Of a stretch of DNA of 36,255 nucleotides, positions 4,895 through 13,778 are shown in pieces. The notes beneath the pieces were generated by a model. The model had not been told where the DNA came from, did not search any database, and saw only the letters and a program-made list of their open reading frames with translations. The position numbers and the translations under genes are program-made. How positions within the stretch are numbered: position 1 is the stretch's first letter; every line of letters starts with the position of its first letter. This stretch comes from a virus, in IMG/VR virus record IMGVR_UViG_3300029908_000083, positions 1 through 36,255 of that record; one strand, 5' to 3'.

Positions 4895-6981
4895 TGTGGG
4901 GAAACGACGAACGTGAGATTTTGGAGTTTTATCGGCCGCGCGAGCGTCTTTCTGTTTCTGAATTTTCTGAAAAATATCGCTGGCTGTTCAACGAAGGCGG
5001 TGGACACGTTGGCAAGTGGGACAACAACATCGTCCCCTATTTGAATGATCCGATGGACGAGCTTGATAATTTTGACGTTCAGACAATTGTTATCGTCGGG
5101 CCGGGACAATCAGGAAAAACTTCCATAGCGGAAAACTGGCTGATGCGCTCGATCAAGGCGAGTCCAGGAAATTTTTTGTGGTATATGCAGACCGACGACA
5201 GTTTGGAGGCGTATGTAAAAAGCCGAATCAATCCAATGATTCAGAACCACACGTTTCTGAAAGAATCTCTTGGTAAAAAACCGACCGACGACAGCTTGCA
5301 TTTTAAGGACTTCCGCACGATGCGGATTGAGCTGTTATCGGCAACATATTCAAACCTGATCAACAAATCAGCCCCGCGCATTGTGGCTGACGAAATCGAT
5401 GCGTATCCCGAAAGCCTTGGCAACATTAAGCCTCTGCTCGATGTGCGCCGTCAAACTTTCGGAAATGAATCAAAGTTACTGATCACAAGCCATCCTGATC
5501 GCGCGCGCGGGATGAATCCTGATCGTGATTGGACTGACGGAGTGATGGGAGTCTACGCCGATTCAGATCGGCGCGTGTGGTACTGGAAATGTCCAAGCTG
5601 CGGCGCGTGGTCGTCGCCGTGTCCTCTAGCTGATCGATTTATGGATTTGTCATATCCTGAAGACGGTTCGCTCGATGAGATACAAGAAAAAGCCGTTTTG
5701 GTTTGCCCGGTCAACGGTTGCGCGATTACTGATGCTGAACGTCTCAAAATGAATGCTGACGGAGGACGGTGGATAGCTACAGGACAATCTATAACGGTCG
5801 AAGGTGTCGTTACAGGCGAGCGCGTTAAACGCGCTATAGCCGGGTTCTGGGTCGTAGGCACTATGTCACCGTTTCTTCTGGGAGGTATTGGTGCGCTCGC
5901 GCGCGCAAAGGTGAAGGCAGAGCGTGAGTTTGAAGTTTCTGGTGAAGAGCAAACATTGAAAGAGGTGATGGTCAAGCAATGTGGGATTCCTTACACGCCT
6001 CCTCGTTCGATGGGAACAGTGACCGCGAATGATCTGGCGGCGCGCTCTGAAGAAAGGTTGGTTTTAAAAACTGTTCCTCAAGGTGTCAGATTTTTGACTG
6101 CTGCATTCGATATTCAGGTGGCGCATTTTGATGTAATGGTGCGCGGTTGGGGGATAGGTGGAGAAAGCTGGATTGTTGATAAGTTTAGAGTCTCTGGTGA
6201 TCCGGCAACAAATCCTAACGACTGGGATGAGATGATAAATTTATTGTTGAAACGTGCATATCCTCTGTCAGAAAATTCAGAAAAGGCGATGCCAATTCGT
6301 GGAATAGGATGGGACTCAGGCGGTCTGCCCGGTGTGACTCGGCAAGCATATGACGCTTGGATGCGCTGGAAAGATAAAGGTCTGGTTCGAAATTACGGAA
6401 TTGTAAATGAGAAAGAGGCTTGGTCGGCGTTACCGATGAAAGGTGCGTCGAGCGTGATGGCAAAAAAACTGACGGTGACTTATCCAGATACTTCAGGAAA
6501 TAAACAACGCGCCGCGTCTAAGGGTGTTGTTCCGGTTGCGATGTTCAACCCAAACCTTTTTAAGGATGAACTGAACGGTCAATTGCAGAAAGGTGATGAG
6601 GGTCCGTGGTATGTTCATTTTCCAAAATCACTGGCCAACCGCGCGCCGCCTCACCCTTGGTTCGAGCAGCTCGTGGCTGAAATTCGAGATGCGCTCGGTA
6701 AGTGGGCAAAAGTTAACAAGGGCGCAAGGAATGAAGCTTTGGATTTGATGGTAATGACCCATGTAATCGCCCATCTTCATGGAGTTTCGCAGATAAAGTG
6801 GGACAAACCGCCGCAATGGGCGGCTCCGTGGGAAACAAATAGTTTTCTGATTCCAGTGGAAAATGTCGCGACTTTGGAGCAGGTTCGAAAAGACTCTGGG
6901 TACAAATCAACTGATTCGGGTGTTAAGATCGTAGTCCAGTCAACCAATAAGAAAAAATCTTTGAGTGATATGCTCCCGTGA
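4894..6981 (+). CDS. Terminase large subunit, GpA family (695 aa)
   Basis: ATPase-nuclease motor of lambda gpA type that cuts cos and translocates DNA into the prohead. The ATPase half has a Walker A, GPGQSGKT (residues 69-76, Lys75), a Walker B, IVADEID (163-169), and a coupling-like LLITSHP motif (195-201). Two cysteine pairs (KCPSCGAW near 232 and VCPVNGCAI near 270) lie in the middle. The nuclease half shows AAFDIQ (Asp406) and GWDSGG (Asp474), the expected acidic residues. The length is normal for gpA (about 640-700 aa). Family membership implies cos-type packaging, in agreement with the cos-like site upstream. Confidence 0.95.
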   Translation: MWGNDEREILEFYRPRERLSVSEFSEKYRWLFNEGGGHVGKWDNNIVPYLNDPMDELDNFDVQTIVIVGPGQSGKTSIAENWLMRSIKASPGNFLWYMQTDDSLEAYVKSRINPMIQNHTFLKESLGKKPTDDSLHFKDFRTMRIELLSATYSNLINKSAPRIVADEIDAYPESLGNIKPLLDVRRQTFGNESKLLITSHPDRARGMNPDRDWTDGVMGVYADSDRRVWYWKCPSCGAWSSPCPLADRFMDLSYPEDGSLDEIQEKAVLVCPVNGCAITDAERLKMNADGGRWIATGQSITVEGVVTGERVKRAIAGFWVVGTMSPFLLGGIGALARAKVKAEREFEVSGEEQTLKEVMVKQCGIPYTPPRSMGTVTANDLAARSEERLVLKTVPQGVRFLTAAFDIQVAHFDVMVRGWGIGGESWIVDKFRVSGDPATNPNDWDEMINLLLKRAYPLSENSEKAMPIRGIGWDSGGLPGVTRQAYDAWMRWKDKGLVRNYGIVNEKEAWSALPMKGASSVMAKKLTVTYPDTSGNKQRAASKGVVPVAMFNPNLFKDELNGQLQKGDEGPWYVHFPKSLANRAPPHPWFEQLVAEIRDALGKWAKVNKGARNEALDLMVMTHVIAHLHGVSQIKWDKPPQWAAPWETNSFLIPVENVATLEQVRKDSGYKSTDSGVKIVVQSTNKKKSLSDMLP

Positions 6982-6996
6982 TCCCTAGGTAAAAAA

Positions 6997-7269
6997 ATGT
7001 ACGATCCATCAAAATCTGATCTCGTCGGAATACCAACTGCAACCTTGCAGCAATGGCTTTTGGACTCGCAACAGGCGATGCATGATTTGATGACCGGCTC
7101 TAAGGTCGTTCAAGTTGCTTATCAGCAAGGCGACGGACAAAAAATGGTTACATATAAACACCCCGATATCAGTATGCTGCGTGGATACATACAGGAATTG
7201 AAAGCGCAGCTAGGCATCACTTGCGGTCGTCGTCCCCTGACTCCTATATTCACATCTGGGAGATCATAA
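6997..7269 (+). CDS. Head-tail joining protein gpW (90 aa)
   Basis: The segment QQAMHDLMTGSKVVQVAYQ, followed by a short beta hairpin and MLRGYIQELKAQLG, closely follows lambda gpW, with its AALHDLMTGKRVATV and LKKYIAELEVQTG parts. gpW seals the portal after packaging and accepts the tail connector FII. The residues before the core (MYDPSKSDLVGIPTATLQQW) form an extra N-terminus compared with lambda. It ends in TAATG with the portal gene. Position between terminase and portal is as in lambda. Confidence 0.9.
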   Translation: MYDPSKSDLVGIPTATLQQWLLDSQQAMHDLMTGSKVVQVAYQQGDGQKMVTYKHPDISMLRGYIQELKAQLGITCGRRPLTPIFTSGRS

Positions 7270-8909
7270 TGGATGGCCAAGTAAAAATCCTTGATTCTTC
7301 AGGCAAGCCGATGACACCAGCGACTGTCAATAATCGCATGGGTGCGATTTCTGGTAACGGGCTGTCTGGTTCTACGCCTTATGACTCGGCGGACATGCGC
7401 GGTCAACGCATGGGAACTTGGAATCCTTTTCTCGGCTCACCGGATCAGGAAATCAATTTATGGCGTGATCGTATTGTTAGCCGCTCGCGCGATATTACGC
7501 GCAACGATGGTTGGGCTACCGGCGCGGTGACGCGTACGTTGGATAATATAATCGGAGGATGTTTTCGTCCGATTGCAAAACCAGATTACCGCGCTCTTCA
7601 AGCATACACCGGGAACAAAAAATTTGATGCTGTATGGGCAACAGAATATGGCCGCGAATTGGAAGCTCACTATCGCACCTGGGCGAATGATCCAAACCAT
7701 TATTGCGATGCAGCGCGCCGTCAAACTATTTCTGAAATTCTCTATCTTGCGTTACGTCATCAATTGATCGACGGCGATTGCGTAGCCACTGCTTTATGGC
7801 TTCCAGAGAGAATTGGGTACGGAAAAGCTCGTTATGCTACTTCGATACAGCTCATCGATCCTGATCGTCTCAGCAATCCTCAAAATCAATACGATAATCA
7901 AACCTGGCGCGGAGGAGTAAAAGTCGATCATCTTGGCGCGCCGGTAGGTTACTATATTCGCCGCGCGCATATCGGTGATTGGTTCAACGCTGCTGATGCG
8001 ATGATCTGGGACGAATTACCCCGCGAAACTTCATGGGGCCGTCCTGTTGTTATTCATTCCTTCGTCGCTGATCGGGCCGGGCAGCATCGCGGTGGTATCG
8101 GTATTTTTAATTCTGTCATGGAGCGTCTGAAGATGCTCACGCAGTATGACGGCGCTGAACTCGATCAGGCGGTCATCAATGCGATTTTTGGGGCCTATAT
8201 AAAATCGCCGTTCGATCCTGAGATTGTAGCTTCGGCTCTCGGTAACGAGGGAGCGCTGAACGCTTATCAGCAAGAGCGAATTAAATATCACCAAGGTCGA
8301 AATATCAATGTCGGCGGCGCGAAGATGCCGCACTTGTTTCCCGGCGAAGAAATCGTGACCGTGAAGGCCGAACATCCGGCCGCTGCGTTTGCTGATTTTC
8401 AGGCAACATTTCTTCGAAACTTTGCGTCGGCTACAGGCTTGTCTTACGAACAGGTGAGTAGCGATTGGTCAAAATCGAATTATAGTTCGGCGCGCGGAGC
8501 GATTGTCGAAGCATGGAAAACATTGCAGCGCCGCCGCGCGCATTTCTCAACTGGTTTTGCCAATCCAGTTTTCTCGCTGTTTGTAGAGGAATGTTTTGAC
8601 GTTGATCATCTTCCTCTGCCAAAAGACGCACCTGAATTTGCAGAATGTCGTGGAGCGTACTCAGCATGTCGCTGGCTCGGACCTTCGCGTGGAGCTATCG
8701 ATCTCGACAAGGAAATCAAGGGCAGTATGTTGTCGATGGAGGCTGGCCTGTCTACGCTGGAGGCAGAAGCTGAAATTTACGGTGAGGATTGGGAAGAAAC
8801 GCTCGACCAACGTAAGACAGAGATCGACGCGTTCAAAGAGCGCGGCATTCCTGTTCCTTCGTGGGGCAACAAACCTGACGAAGTTGTGCAAACTGAAAGG
8901 ATTGGTTGA
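7269..8909 (+). CDS. Portal protein, lambda gpB family (546 aa)
   Basis: The N-terminal part contains SPDQEINLWRDRIVSRSRDI, then RNDGWATGAVTRTLDNIIG, typical of lambda-family portals. LRHQLIDGDCVATALW and IQLIDPDRLSNP follow, with a long helical clip/crown region. The FRNFASATGLSYEQVSSDWSKSNYSSAR segment is a signature of these portals. It forms the dodecameric ring through which DNA enters. The start used here overlaps the gpW stop (TAATG); a longer reading from 7221 lies inside gpW and is less likely. Length is normal for the family. Confidence 0.93.
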   Translation: MDGQVKILDSSGKPMTPATVNNRMGAISGNGLSGSTPYDSADMRGQRMGTWNPFLGSPDQEINLWRDRIVSRSRDITRNDGWATGAVTRTLDNIIGGCFRPIAKPDYRALQAYTGNKKFDAVWATEYGRELEAHYRTWANDPNHYCDAARRQTISEILYLALRHQLIDGDCVATALWLPERIGYGKARYATSIQLIDPDRLSNPQNQYDNQTWRGGVKVDHLGAPVGYYIRRAHIGDWFNAADAMIWDELPRETSWGRPVVIHSFVADRAGQHRGGIGIFNSVMERLKMLTQYDGAELDQAVINAIFGAYIKSPFDPEIVASALGNEGALNAYQQERIKYHQGRNINVGGAKMPHLFPGEEIVTVKAEHPAAAFADFQATFLRNFASATGLSYEQVSSDWSKSNYSSARGAIVEAWKTLQRRRAHFSTGFANPVFSLFVEECFDVDHLPLPKDAPEFAECRGAYSACRWLGPSRGAIDLDKEIKGSMLSMEAGLSTLEAEAEIYGEDWEETLDQRKTEIDAFKERGIPVPSWGNKPDEVVQTERIG

Positions 8910-8911
8910 TC

Positions 8912-9772
8912 ATGAATCGATTCCCGGAATTATCTCAGCGAATATTCAATACACCGCTCGCGATTTCTCCGGCGAAAGCGGAGATTATTCTGTGCGGTTT
9001 GTACGGCCGATTTGGAGTAATGGAAGCATATCGTGAAGATGGCTCTGAAATACACCTCGCAGCGCAAATCGCGAACGGTCAAGTCGGTTCTGAAAAAGAT
9101 TACGCGGTTGAGCAGGGTATAGCGATTATTCCGGTAACTGGAACTCTCGTCCACAAGAGCAGCTATATGGGTGCTCTTTCTGGTGTGACCGGGTATGATC
9201 GAGTTCGCCGTGATTTTAATGCTGCGCTTTCTGATTCTACCGTCAAAGGAATTGCTTTCGATATCGATTCTGGTGGGGGCGAAGTTTCTGGTTGTTTTGA
9301 TCTTGTCGAAGAAATTTACGCCGCGCGCGGCGGTGGTAAGCCGATGATGGCGATCTTGAGTGAGTGTGCATATTCGGCCGCATATGCGATTGCATCGGCT
9401 TGTGAAATTGTTACCGTCCCGCGCACTGGCGGCACCGGCTCGATTGGTGCGGTAATGATGCACGTTGATTGTTCAGAACATCTTGAAAAAGAAGGCATGC
9501 GCGTAACAATGATTCATTACGGCGCTCGCAAGGTAGACGGTAATGAGGCATCGCCATTGAGCAAAGAGGCGCGCGCAAAAATGCAGCACATGGTCGATGA
9601 GACTGGTGAATTATTCGTGGATACCGTTGCGCGAAATCGGCGCATGACAAAGAAGGCCGTTAGGGCGACTCAGGCCGGTACTTTTTACGGAAAATATGGC
9701 GTTGAAGCCGGACTTGCTGATGGTGTTCATTCGCCGCATGAGGCGTTTGCCGAGCTTCTTGAACTTATTTGA
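8912..9772 (+). CDS. Prohead maturation protease, S49 family (gpC-like, 286 aa)
   Basis: Serine peptidase of the SppA/S49 type which removes scaffold and trims head proteins. VKGIAFDIDSGGGEVSGCFD (residues 111-130) forms the oxyanion and glycine-rich part. The nucleophile is Ser155 in CAYSAAYAIASA and the general base is Lys207 in GARKVDGNEA; their separation of 52 residues suits this Ser-Lys dyad family. The start at 8912 (ATG with AAAGGA before it) is preferred over a TTG six bases upstream. Lambda gpC carries a scaffold at its C-terminus; here this protein stops after the protease domain and a separate gene follows. Confidence 0.92.
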   Translation: MNRFPELSQRIFNTPLAISPAKAEIILCGLYGRFGVMEAYREDGSEIHLAAQIANGQVGSEKDYAVEQGIAIIPVTGTLVHKSSYMGALSGVTGYDRVRRDFNAALSDSTVKGIAFDIDSGGGEVSGCFDLVEEIYAARGGGKPMMAILSECAYSAAYAIASACEIVTVPRTGGTGSIGAVMMHVDCSEHLEKEGMRVTMIHYGARKVDGNEASPLSKEARAKMQHMVDETGELFVDTVARNRRMTKKAVRATQAGTFYGKYGVEAGLADGVHSPHEAFAELLELI

Positions 9773-9777
9773 TTGAC

Positions 9778-9806
9778 ATAAAAATCCCATAGGGATAGAT
9801 TTTTAT
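9778..9806 (+). terminator. AT-rich hairpin between protease and scaffold genes
   Basis: ATAAAAATC at 9778-9786 pairs perfectly with GATTTTTAT at 9798-9806, and the loop itself contains CCC-AT-AGGG. It lies six bases after the protease stop. With a T-rich arm it may act as a weak terminator or an mRNA stabiliser that adjusts the ratio of protease to scaffold. No strong GC stem, so the effect is uncertain. Confidence 0.4.
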
Positions 9807-9846
9807 TCAACGAATCACTCAATATCTTGTTTTTCTGGAGAAACTG

Positions 9847-10539
9847 ATGTCCAAATCCGCAACATACGCGCATCTCCTGCAATCAAACGCTGTAGCTGCC
9901 AAGGGCGCTGGCGCGAAAGAAGTCGATCCGAACGAATCAGAAACAATGGAAGCTCCTCCCGCCAATGATAAGGAAGATGGCAAGAAAGCCAAATCCAAGG
10001 CCAAAGTGAAGGCCGGTGAGGGCGATACAGAAGAAGACGAGGAAGATAAAGATTCTGACGAAGGCGAAAGCGACGAGAAAAAGGAAAAGAAAAAGGAAAA
10101 GGAAAATAAGGATCGCGATGACAAAGAGGACAAAAAAAGCAAAAAGGCTGCTGCCTCTGGGGATATGATCCGCGCTGCTGTTCTCGAAGAGCGCATTCGT
10201 TGCGCGACTATTTTCCGTAGTCAAGCTGCTGCTGGTCGTCCGCATGTCGCTGCTCAATTTGCGTTTCACACGGAGCTTGACGCTGAAGCGGCAATTGCTG
10301 TTATGGAAGCCACTATGATTGATACTCCTGCCGCGCCGACTCGCCGCGCGAGTATTGATGAGCGTATGGCGAAGGTTCAAAATGCAAATGTTGGCGTTGA
10401 TTTTGAAGAGCAAACTGCGGCTGGCCCTGTATCGTTTGAACGTCTTGCCACCCTTTCTCCAGACCAAAGGGCGTTGGCGATTGTGAATGCAGGTCGCTCG
10501 AATCGTGGTGAAGAGCCTTTGAAGAAATTACCCGCCTGA
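9847..10539 (+). CDS. Capsid scaffold-like protein with long charged region (230 aa)
   Basis: Residues about 20-105 are almost entirely Lys, Glu, Asp, Ser and Ala (for example EEDEEDKDSDEGESDEKKEK), a typical extended, highly charged scaffold segment. The C-terminal part AVLEERIRCATIFRSQAAAGRPHVAAQFAFHTELDAEAAIAVME resembles the scaffold C-terminal domain that in many phages is fused to the S49 protease. Here the two are separate genes, 74 bases apart. Scaffold protein binds capsid subunits inside the prohead and is then removed. The C-terminus continues with a Leu/Ala helix (SFERLATLSPDQRALAIVN). The assignment depends on position and composition. Confidence 0.75.
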   Translation: MSKSATYAHLLQSNAVAAKGAGAKEVDPNESETMEAPPANDKEDGKKAKSKAKVKAGEGDTEEDEEDKDSDEGESDEKKEKKKEKENKDRDDKEDKKSKKAAASGDMIRAAVLEERIRCATIFRSQAAAGRPHVAAQFAFHTELDAEAAIAVMEATMIDTPAAPTRRASIDERMAKVQNANVGVDFEEQTAAGPVSFERLATLSPDQRALAIVNAGRSNRGEEPLKKLPA

Positions 10540-10557
10540 GGCGAGTAGAGGGGCTTG

Positions 10558-10583
10558 GCCGGGGGACATAAAAATACCCCGGC
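10558..10583 (+). terminator. GC-rich hairpin before the decoration protein gene
   Basis: GCCGGGG (10558-10564) pairs with CCCCGGC (10577-10583) over a 12-base AT-rich loop (GACATAAAAATA). No T-run follows, so it is more likely a processing or stability element, or a partial terminator, ahead of the highly expressed decoration and capsid genes. The next gene starts 37 bases later with GGGAG before its ATG. Confidence 0.45.
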
Positions 10584-10619
10584 TGAGTTCAGAACAAAAC
10601 TTAATTTTGGGAGTATAAC

Positions 10620-11342
10620 ATGACGGTCACAGTAACTTCAAACGGCGATGTACCCCAACAGCCGATGAATTTCGACAATAGTTATTTGCCAGATCAACTA
10701 ATCGCTGGTGTATTCCCGCGAGTAACCGGGAACGTCACCATTTCTTCTGGTGCGACCGTCAATAGCGTGACGCCGTTGCCACGCGGCACTATTCTAGGAC
10801 AGGTATTGCTCGGCGCTGTTACCTCGGTAGCTGGGACAAATACGGGAACTGGTACGTTCACTGTGGACGGGACCAATCCGCTCCAGGCCAACGCAAAAGT
10901 TGGAGCTTACGTTCTTACAATTCTTGCAACTGGCCGCGCGCAATTGCTCGATCCCAGAGGTGTTGATATTGGCGAATATGATTACGGCTCTGCTGGCAGC
11001 GTCACAATTAACAATGAAATTAAAGGAGTTCTGGCTGATACCTCAACGCATTTTGTGGCGGGTGATAAATTTACCATCACAGTTGCGGCTGGCTCTGGGA
11101 ATTACATTCCTTCGGTTACAACGGCTGTTGACGGTAGCCAAAATCCTACTGCTGTTTTAGCTGATGTCTCTGATCCAAGTGCAGGGGCTGTTAACGCCGG
11201 GGTTTATTTCACTGGTGAGTTCAATCAAAACGCAATCACATTCGATACGAGCTGGACGGTTGCTACATTGACTTCGCCTCTTCGTTCATTGAGCATCTTC
11301 CTCAAGAACTCCGTAAGTGCGGCTGATCCGACCAACGAGTAA
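10620..11342 (+). CDS. Head decoration protein, gpD family, with inserted domain (240 aa)
   Basis: The N-terminal MNFDNSYLPDQLIAGVFPRV, then TGNVTISSGATVNSVTPLPRG and the C-terminal AGVYFTGEFNQNAITFDTSW part form the lambda gpD-like (HDPD) core that binds trimeric positions of the expanded capsid. Lambda gpD has 110 residues. Here an additional segment, roughly residues 60-160 (GTNTGTGTFTVDG to FVAGDKFTITVAAGSGNY), is inserted between beta elements. A similar GTG-x-FT...AGD-x-F-T-I-TVAAG module occurs in other phage decoration proteins. The module could project from the virion surface. It precedes the capsid gene, as usual. Confidence 0.88.
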   Translation: MTVTVTSNGDVPQQPMNFDNSYLPDQLIAGVFPRVTGNVTISSGATVNSVTPLPRGTILGQVLLGAVTSVAGTNTGTGTFTVDGTNPLQANAKVGAYVLTILATGRAQLLDPRGVDIGEYDYGSAGSVTINNEIKGVLADTSTHFVAGDKFTITVAAGSGNYIPSVTTAVDGSQNPTAVLADVSDPSAGAVNAGVYFTGEFNQNAITFDTSWTVATLTSPLRSLSIFLKNSVSAADPTNE

Positions 11343-11380
11343 CTATTTTTTGGGTTAAACACCAGTAAAGGGAACAAACC

Positions 11381-12469
11381 ATGGGCGCTTATAACTTTCC
11401 GTCAATTTTCGACACAAATACGCTGATCGCGGTTGTTCCTAATCTGAAGGTCGCCCAGACTTTCATTTTGGATCAGTTCTTTCCTTTGATCGAACAATCT
11501 GAATCGGAATTTGTCAGCATCGACGTTGATGTTGGTAAACGGCGTTTGGCACCTTTTGTCTCGCCAATGGTTGAGGGCAAATTGGTCGAGCAACGCCGCA
11601 TTCAGACAAATACTTTTAAACCGCCTTACATCAAAGATAAGCGCGCGCCTGATCTTCGTCGTCCTGTTCGCCGTATGATCGGTGAGCGCATCGGCGGTGA
11701 TAAAGACCCGGCTGTTCGCATGATGCAGAATCTTGAATTTGAAATGGCCGACCAGATCGATATGATTCAGCGCCGTCTTGAATGGATGGCTTGCCAAGAA
11801 CTGATCAACGGCACGATTACGATGCAGGGTGATGGTTTTCCTGCCGTTACCATTGATTTCGGCCGTTCTTCTTATCTCACGATCACGCTGACGGGAACCG
11901 CTCTTTGGGATAGTGGCAACGCGGCTGCTACACCGGCTCTCAACATTGACACTTGGCAGAATCAGGTTTTGCGTGAGTCCGGTGCGGTCGTAACCGACAT
12001 CATCTTTACGCCAACTCCTTATTACTACTTTATGAAGGACTCCACGGTTCTTGCGGCTGTTGTCTATGATACGTCGCGTTTTGGTTATCCCGGTAAGAAC
12101 CAAGTCCAGATGGCTTCGGAAGCGCAGCATGGCGCGATCCTGAAGGGCATGTGGGGTTCATATCGCCTGTGGGTCTACAACGATTGGTATGTCGATGACG
12201 GCACTGAAGGCGGCACGCTCAATCAAGAATATCGCATGATCCCTGATGGCACTATTTTGATGACCTCTCGTGCTCTTATGGGCGTCCGGGCATTTGCCAC
12301 GATCCTTGATCCTGACTTCAGCTATGCCACGATGCCGTATGCGCCGAAGGTTTGGACGCAGCCCGATCCAGCGCAGCGGTTTATGCTCATGCAGTCTTCG
12401 CCGTTGCCGATCCCGGCTCGTGTGAATGCTTGCTTGGCAGCTACCGTAACAGCTAGTGTAATGCCGTAA
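11381..12469 (+). CDS. Major capsid protein, lambda gpE family (362 aa)
   Basis: HK97-fold coat protein. Characteristic parts are the N-terminal IFDTNTLIAVVPNLKVAQTFILDQFFP, the PFVSPMVEGKLVEQ and FKPPYIKDKR elements that belong to the E-loop area, and RRPVRRMIGERIGG. The C-terminal half contains YPYAPKVWTQ-like residues (here MPYAPKVWTQPDPAQRFMLMQSSPLPIPARVNA), a hallmark of gpE-type coat proteins. The length is close to lambda's 341 aa. A good GGGAAC leader and start context are present. It follows the decoration protein, as in lambda. Confidence 0.95.
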   Translation: MGAYNFPSIFDTNTLIAVVPNLKVAQTFILDQFFPLIEQSESEFVSIDVDVGKRRLAPFVSPMVEGKLVEQRRIQTNTFKPPYIKDKRAPDLRRPVRRMIGERIGGDKDPAVRMMQNLEFEMADQIDMIQRRLEWMACQELINGTITMQGDGFPAVTIDFGRSSYLTITLTGTALWDSGNAAATPALNIDTWQNQVLRESGAVVTDIIFTPTPYYYFMKDSTVLAAVVYDTSRFGYPGKNQVQMASEAQHGAILKGMWGSYRLWVYNDWYVDDGTEGGTLNQEYRMIPDGTILMTSRALMGVRAFATILDPDFSYATMPYAPKVWTQPDPAQRFMLMQSSPLPIPARVNACLAATVTASVMP

Positions 12470-12559
12470 CAAATGCCCCAGAGGGAACGCCGCCGCATAT
12501 AAAGACACAGCGCGTGACAAGCCGGGAGAGACCGGCAACCAATCACTCAGGAGAGAAAA

Positions 12560-12877
12560 ATGCCCGTTATCGAAAAATCAGAAAAAATGGTTGAAGTCAC
12601 CGTTGCTCCGCGCCGCTCGATTCAAACAACGGGCATTGACGGCCGTGCAAAACTCAACGGTCCAGGAAGCAAAGTTATGGTTTTGGAATGGGACGTTGAG
12701 CGTCTGGCAAAGCAGGGTTTCATTATCGATCCTCACGCAAAAGGCCGTCAGTTCACGGCTGATGAAATCGCCGCCGCTGATGTGTCGGCTTATCTTCCGA
12801 AAGACGGTGGAGTGAAGATCGAGGAAGACACTGATCAAAAAATCATCAAACCAATGCAAGGGAAAGCGTCTCGCTGA
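12560..12877 (+). CDS. Phage hypothetical protein in the gpFI position (105 aa)
   Basis: A small soluble protein with two parts. The first, residues 12 to 60 (VTVAPRRSIQTTG, GPGSKVMVLEWDVERLAKQGF), is probably beta-alpha. The second is acidic and probably disordered (ADEIAAADVSAYLPKDGG...). It has no membrane segment. Its place right after the capsid gene corresponds to lambda FI, a packaging accessory or connector, although I see no clear sequence similarity. The start follows GGAGAG. Between the capsid stop and this gene lies a small GCCGG/CCGGC dyad (12521-12536). Confidence 0.65.
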   Translation: MPVIEKSEKMVEVTVAPRRSIQTTGIDGRAKLNGPGSKVMVLEWDVERLAKQGFIIDPHAKGRQFTADEIAAADVSAYLPKDGGVKIEEDTDQKIIKPMQGKASR

Positions 12878-12889
12878 CGCTGAAGCTTC

Positions 12890-13237
12890 ATGGGATTAAG
12901 CTTTGATCAGCTCATTCTCGCCCCCTGTATGAATACCTTTGGTGAGGTAAATCAGGGATACCCTATTCCTACCTATTATCCGAGACTGGGAGAGCCATTC
13001 GAGCTGAATGGTGTCTTCGATCATGCTTATCGTGAACACGTCATCCAAGACGGTTTGCCGGTAACGGTCACGATGCCTGTTTTTGGGGTGCGCGCTTCGG
13101 ATTGTGTGATATATCCTGAGCCAGATGATGAAATTTCAATTCGCGGAAAAACATATGTTGTGCGCGAAGCTCGGCCTGACAGTCACGGTCACATAAAATT
13201 GATGCTCAATTTCTCACAAGACTACCAGAGTCCATGA
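12890..13237 (+). CDS. Head-tail attachment protein, gpFII-like (115 aa)
   Basis: The sequence SFDQLILAPCMNTFGEV, then YYPRLGEPFELNGVFDHAYREH and FGVRASDCVIYPEPDDEISIRGKTYVVREARPDSHGHIKLML, follows the pattern of the lambda FII family. There a small beta-rich protein plugs under the portal-gpW complex to accept the tail: G-v-FD-A-y and ...GKTYVV-r-e-..D..G. Length is close to lambda's 117 aa. Overlaps the following gene by ATGA. This is probably the last strictly lambda-type gene before the Mu-like tail. Confidence 0.8.
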   Translation: MGLSFDQLILAPCMNTFGEVNQGYPIPTYYPRLGEPFELNGVFDHAYREHVIQDGLPVTVTMPVFGVRASDCVIYPEPDDEISIRGKTYVVREARPDSHGHIKLMLNFSQDYQSP

Positions 13238-13770
13238 TGCTTGAACGTGTGCGTCTCAGAAAAATCGCGTTACAGGCGATAATCGATGCAGCTACATTGG
13301 CTGGACCTAACGTCTATGAATACGATTGGCCAACCGGGGAACAGAAATCGCCCGCCATCTTGTTTAACAAAGATTCGGAAGTTAAGCGTTCTATGGGGCG
13401 CTACCAGCCGAATTTTACTACGATTGCCACCCTCGAATTTGATGTTCGATTATTTGCCAATTCAAAAGAAAAAGCGCGCAAAGAAATTGATTTGTTATTG
13501 TGGCAAATTGATCAGGCTATTCTTACGAATTATTATCTTCGCAAGGACACGCAGCAATTTATTTTTGTAAACTCTGACGGCCATATTGATTCGACTACAG
13601 GAAAGCACATTGCTCATTATACTGTGGCTTACGGCCTTGAGTTCTTTGAGGACCAAAATCAATATCCCGCGATCCCGGCAGTTCCTCTAACAGAAATTGA
13701 CATCACGGTTGGAAAGTCCTTCACTGATCCTGACGCAAAAGAGCTTGTAATAAAACTGCCACAGACTTAG
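13234..13770 (+). CDS. Tail terminator-like protein, gpU type (178 aa)
   Basis: The N-terminal helix LRKIALQAIIDAATLAGPNVYEYDWPTGE, followed by SPAILFNKDSEVKR and the strand TIATLEFDVRLFANS, then a helical KARKEIDLLLWQIDQAIL, agrees with the alpha-beta fold of tail terminators (gpU), which cap the finished tail tube. Two ATGs are possible, at 13234 and 13237; the first overlaps the previous stop (ATGA). The C-terminal extension (PAIPAVPLTEIDITVGKSFTDPD) repeats a motif often seen in this family. At 178 aa it is longer than lambda gpU (131 aa). It lies exactly at the head-tail module boundary. Confidence 0.7.
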   Translation: MMLERVRLRKIALQAIIDAATLAGPNVYEYDWPTGEQKSPAILFNKDSEVKRSMGRYQPNFTTIATLEFDVRLFANSKEKARKEIDLLLWQIDQAILTNYYLRKDTQQFIFVNSDGHIDSTTGKHIAHYTVAYGLEFFEDQNQYPAIPAVPLTEIDITVGKSFTDPDAKELVIKLPQT

Positions 13771-13778
13771 GATACCGC

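Noticed and set aside
9937-10467. 176-aa minus-strand reading rich in Phe and Leu inside the scaffold gene
   Set aside because: It is the complement of Lys/Glu-rich codons, which automatically gives Phe/Leu-rich readings.
11402-12130. 242-aa open reading on the minus strand inside the capsid gene
   Set aside because: It is fully covered by the clear gpE-type capsid gene on the other strand, lacks family features and has no operon context.
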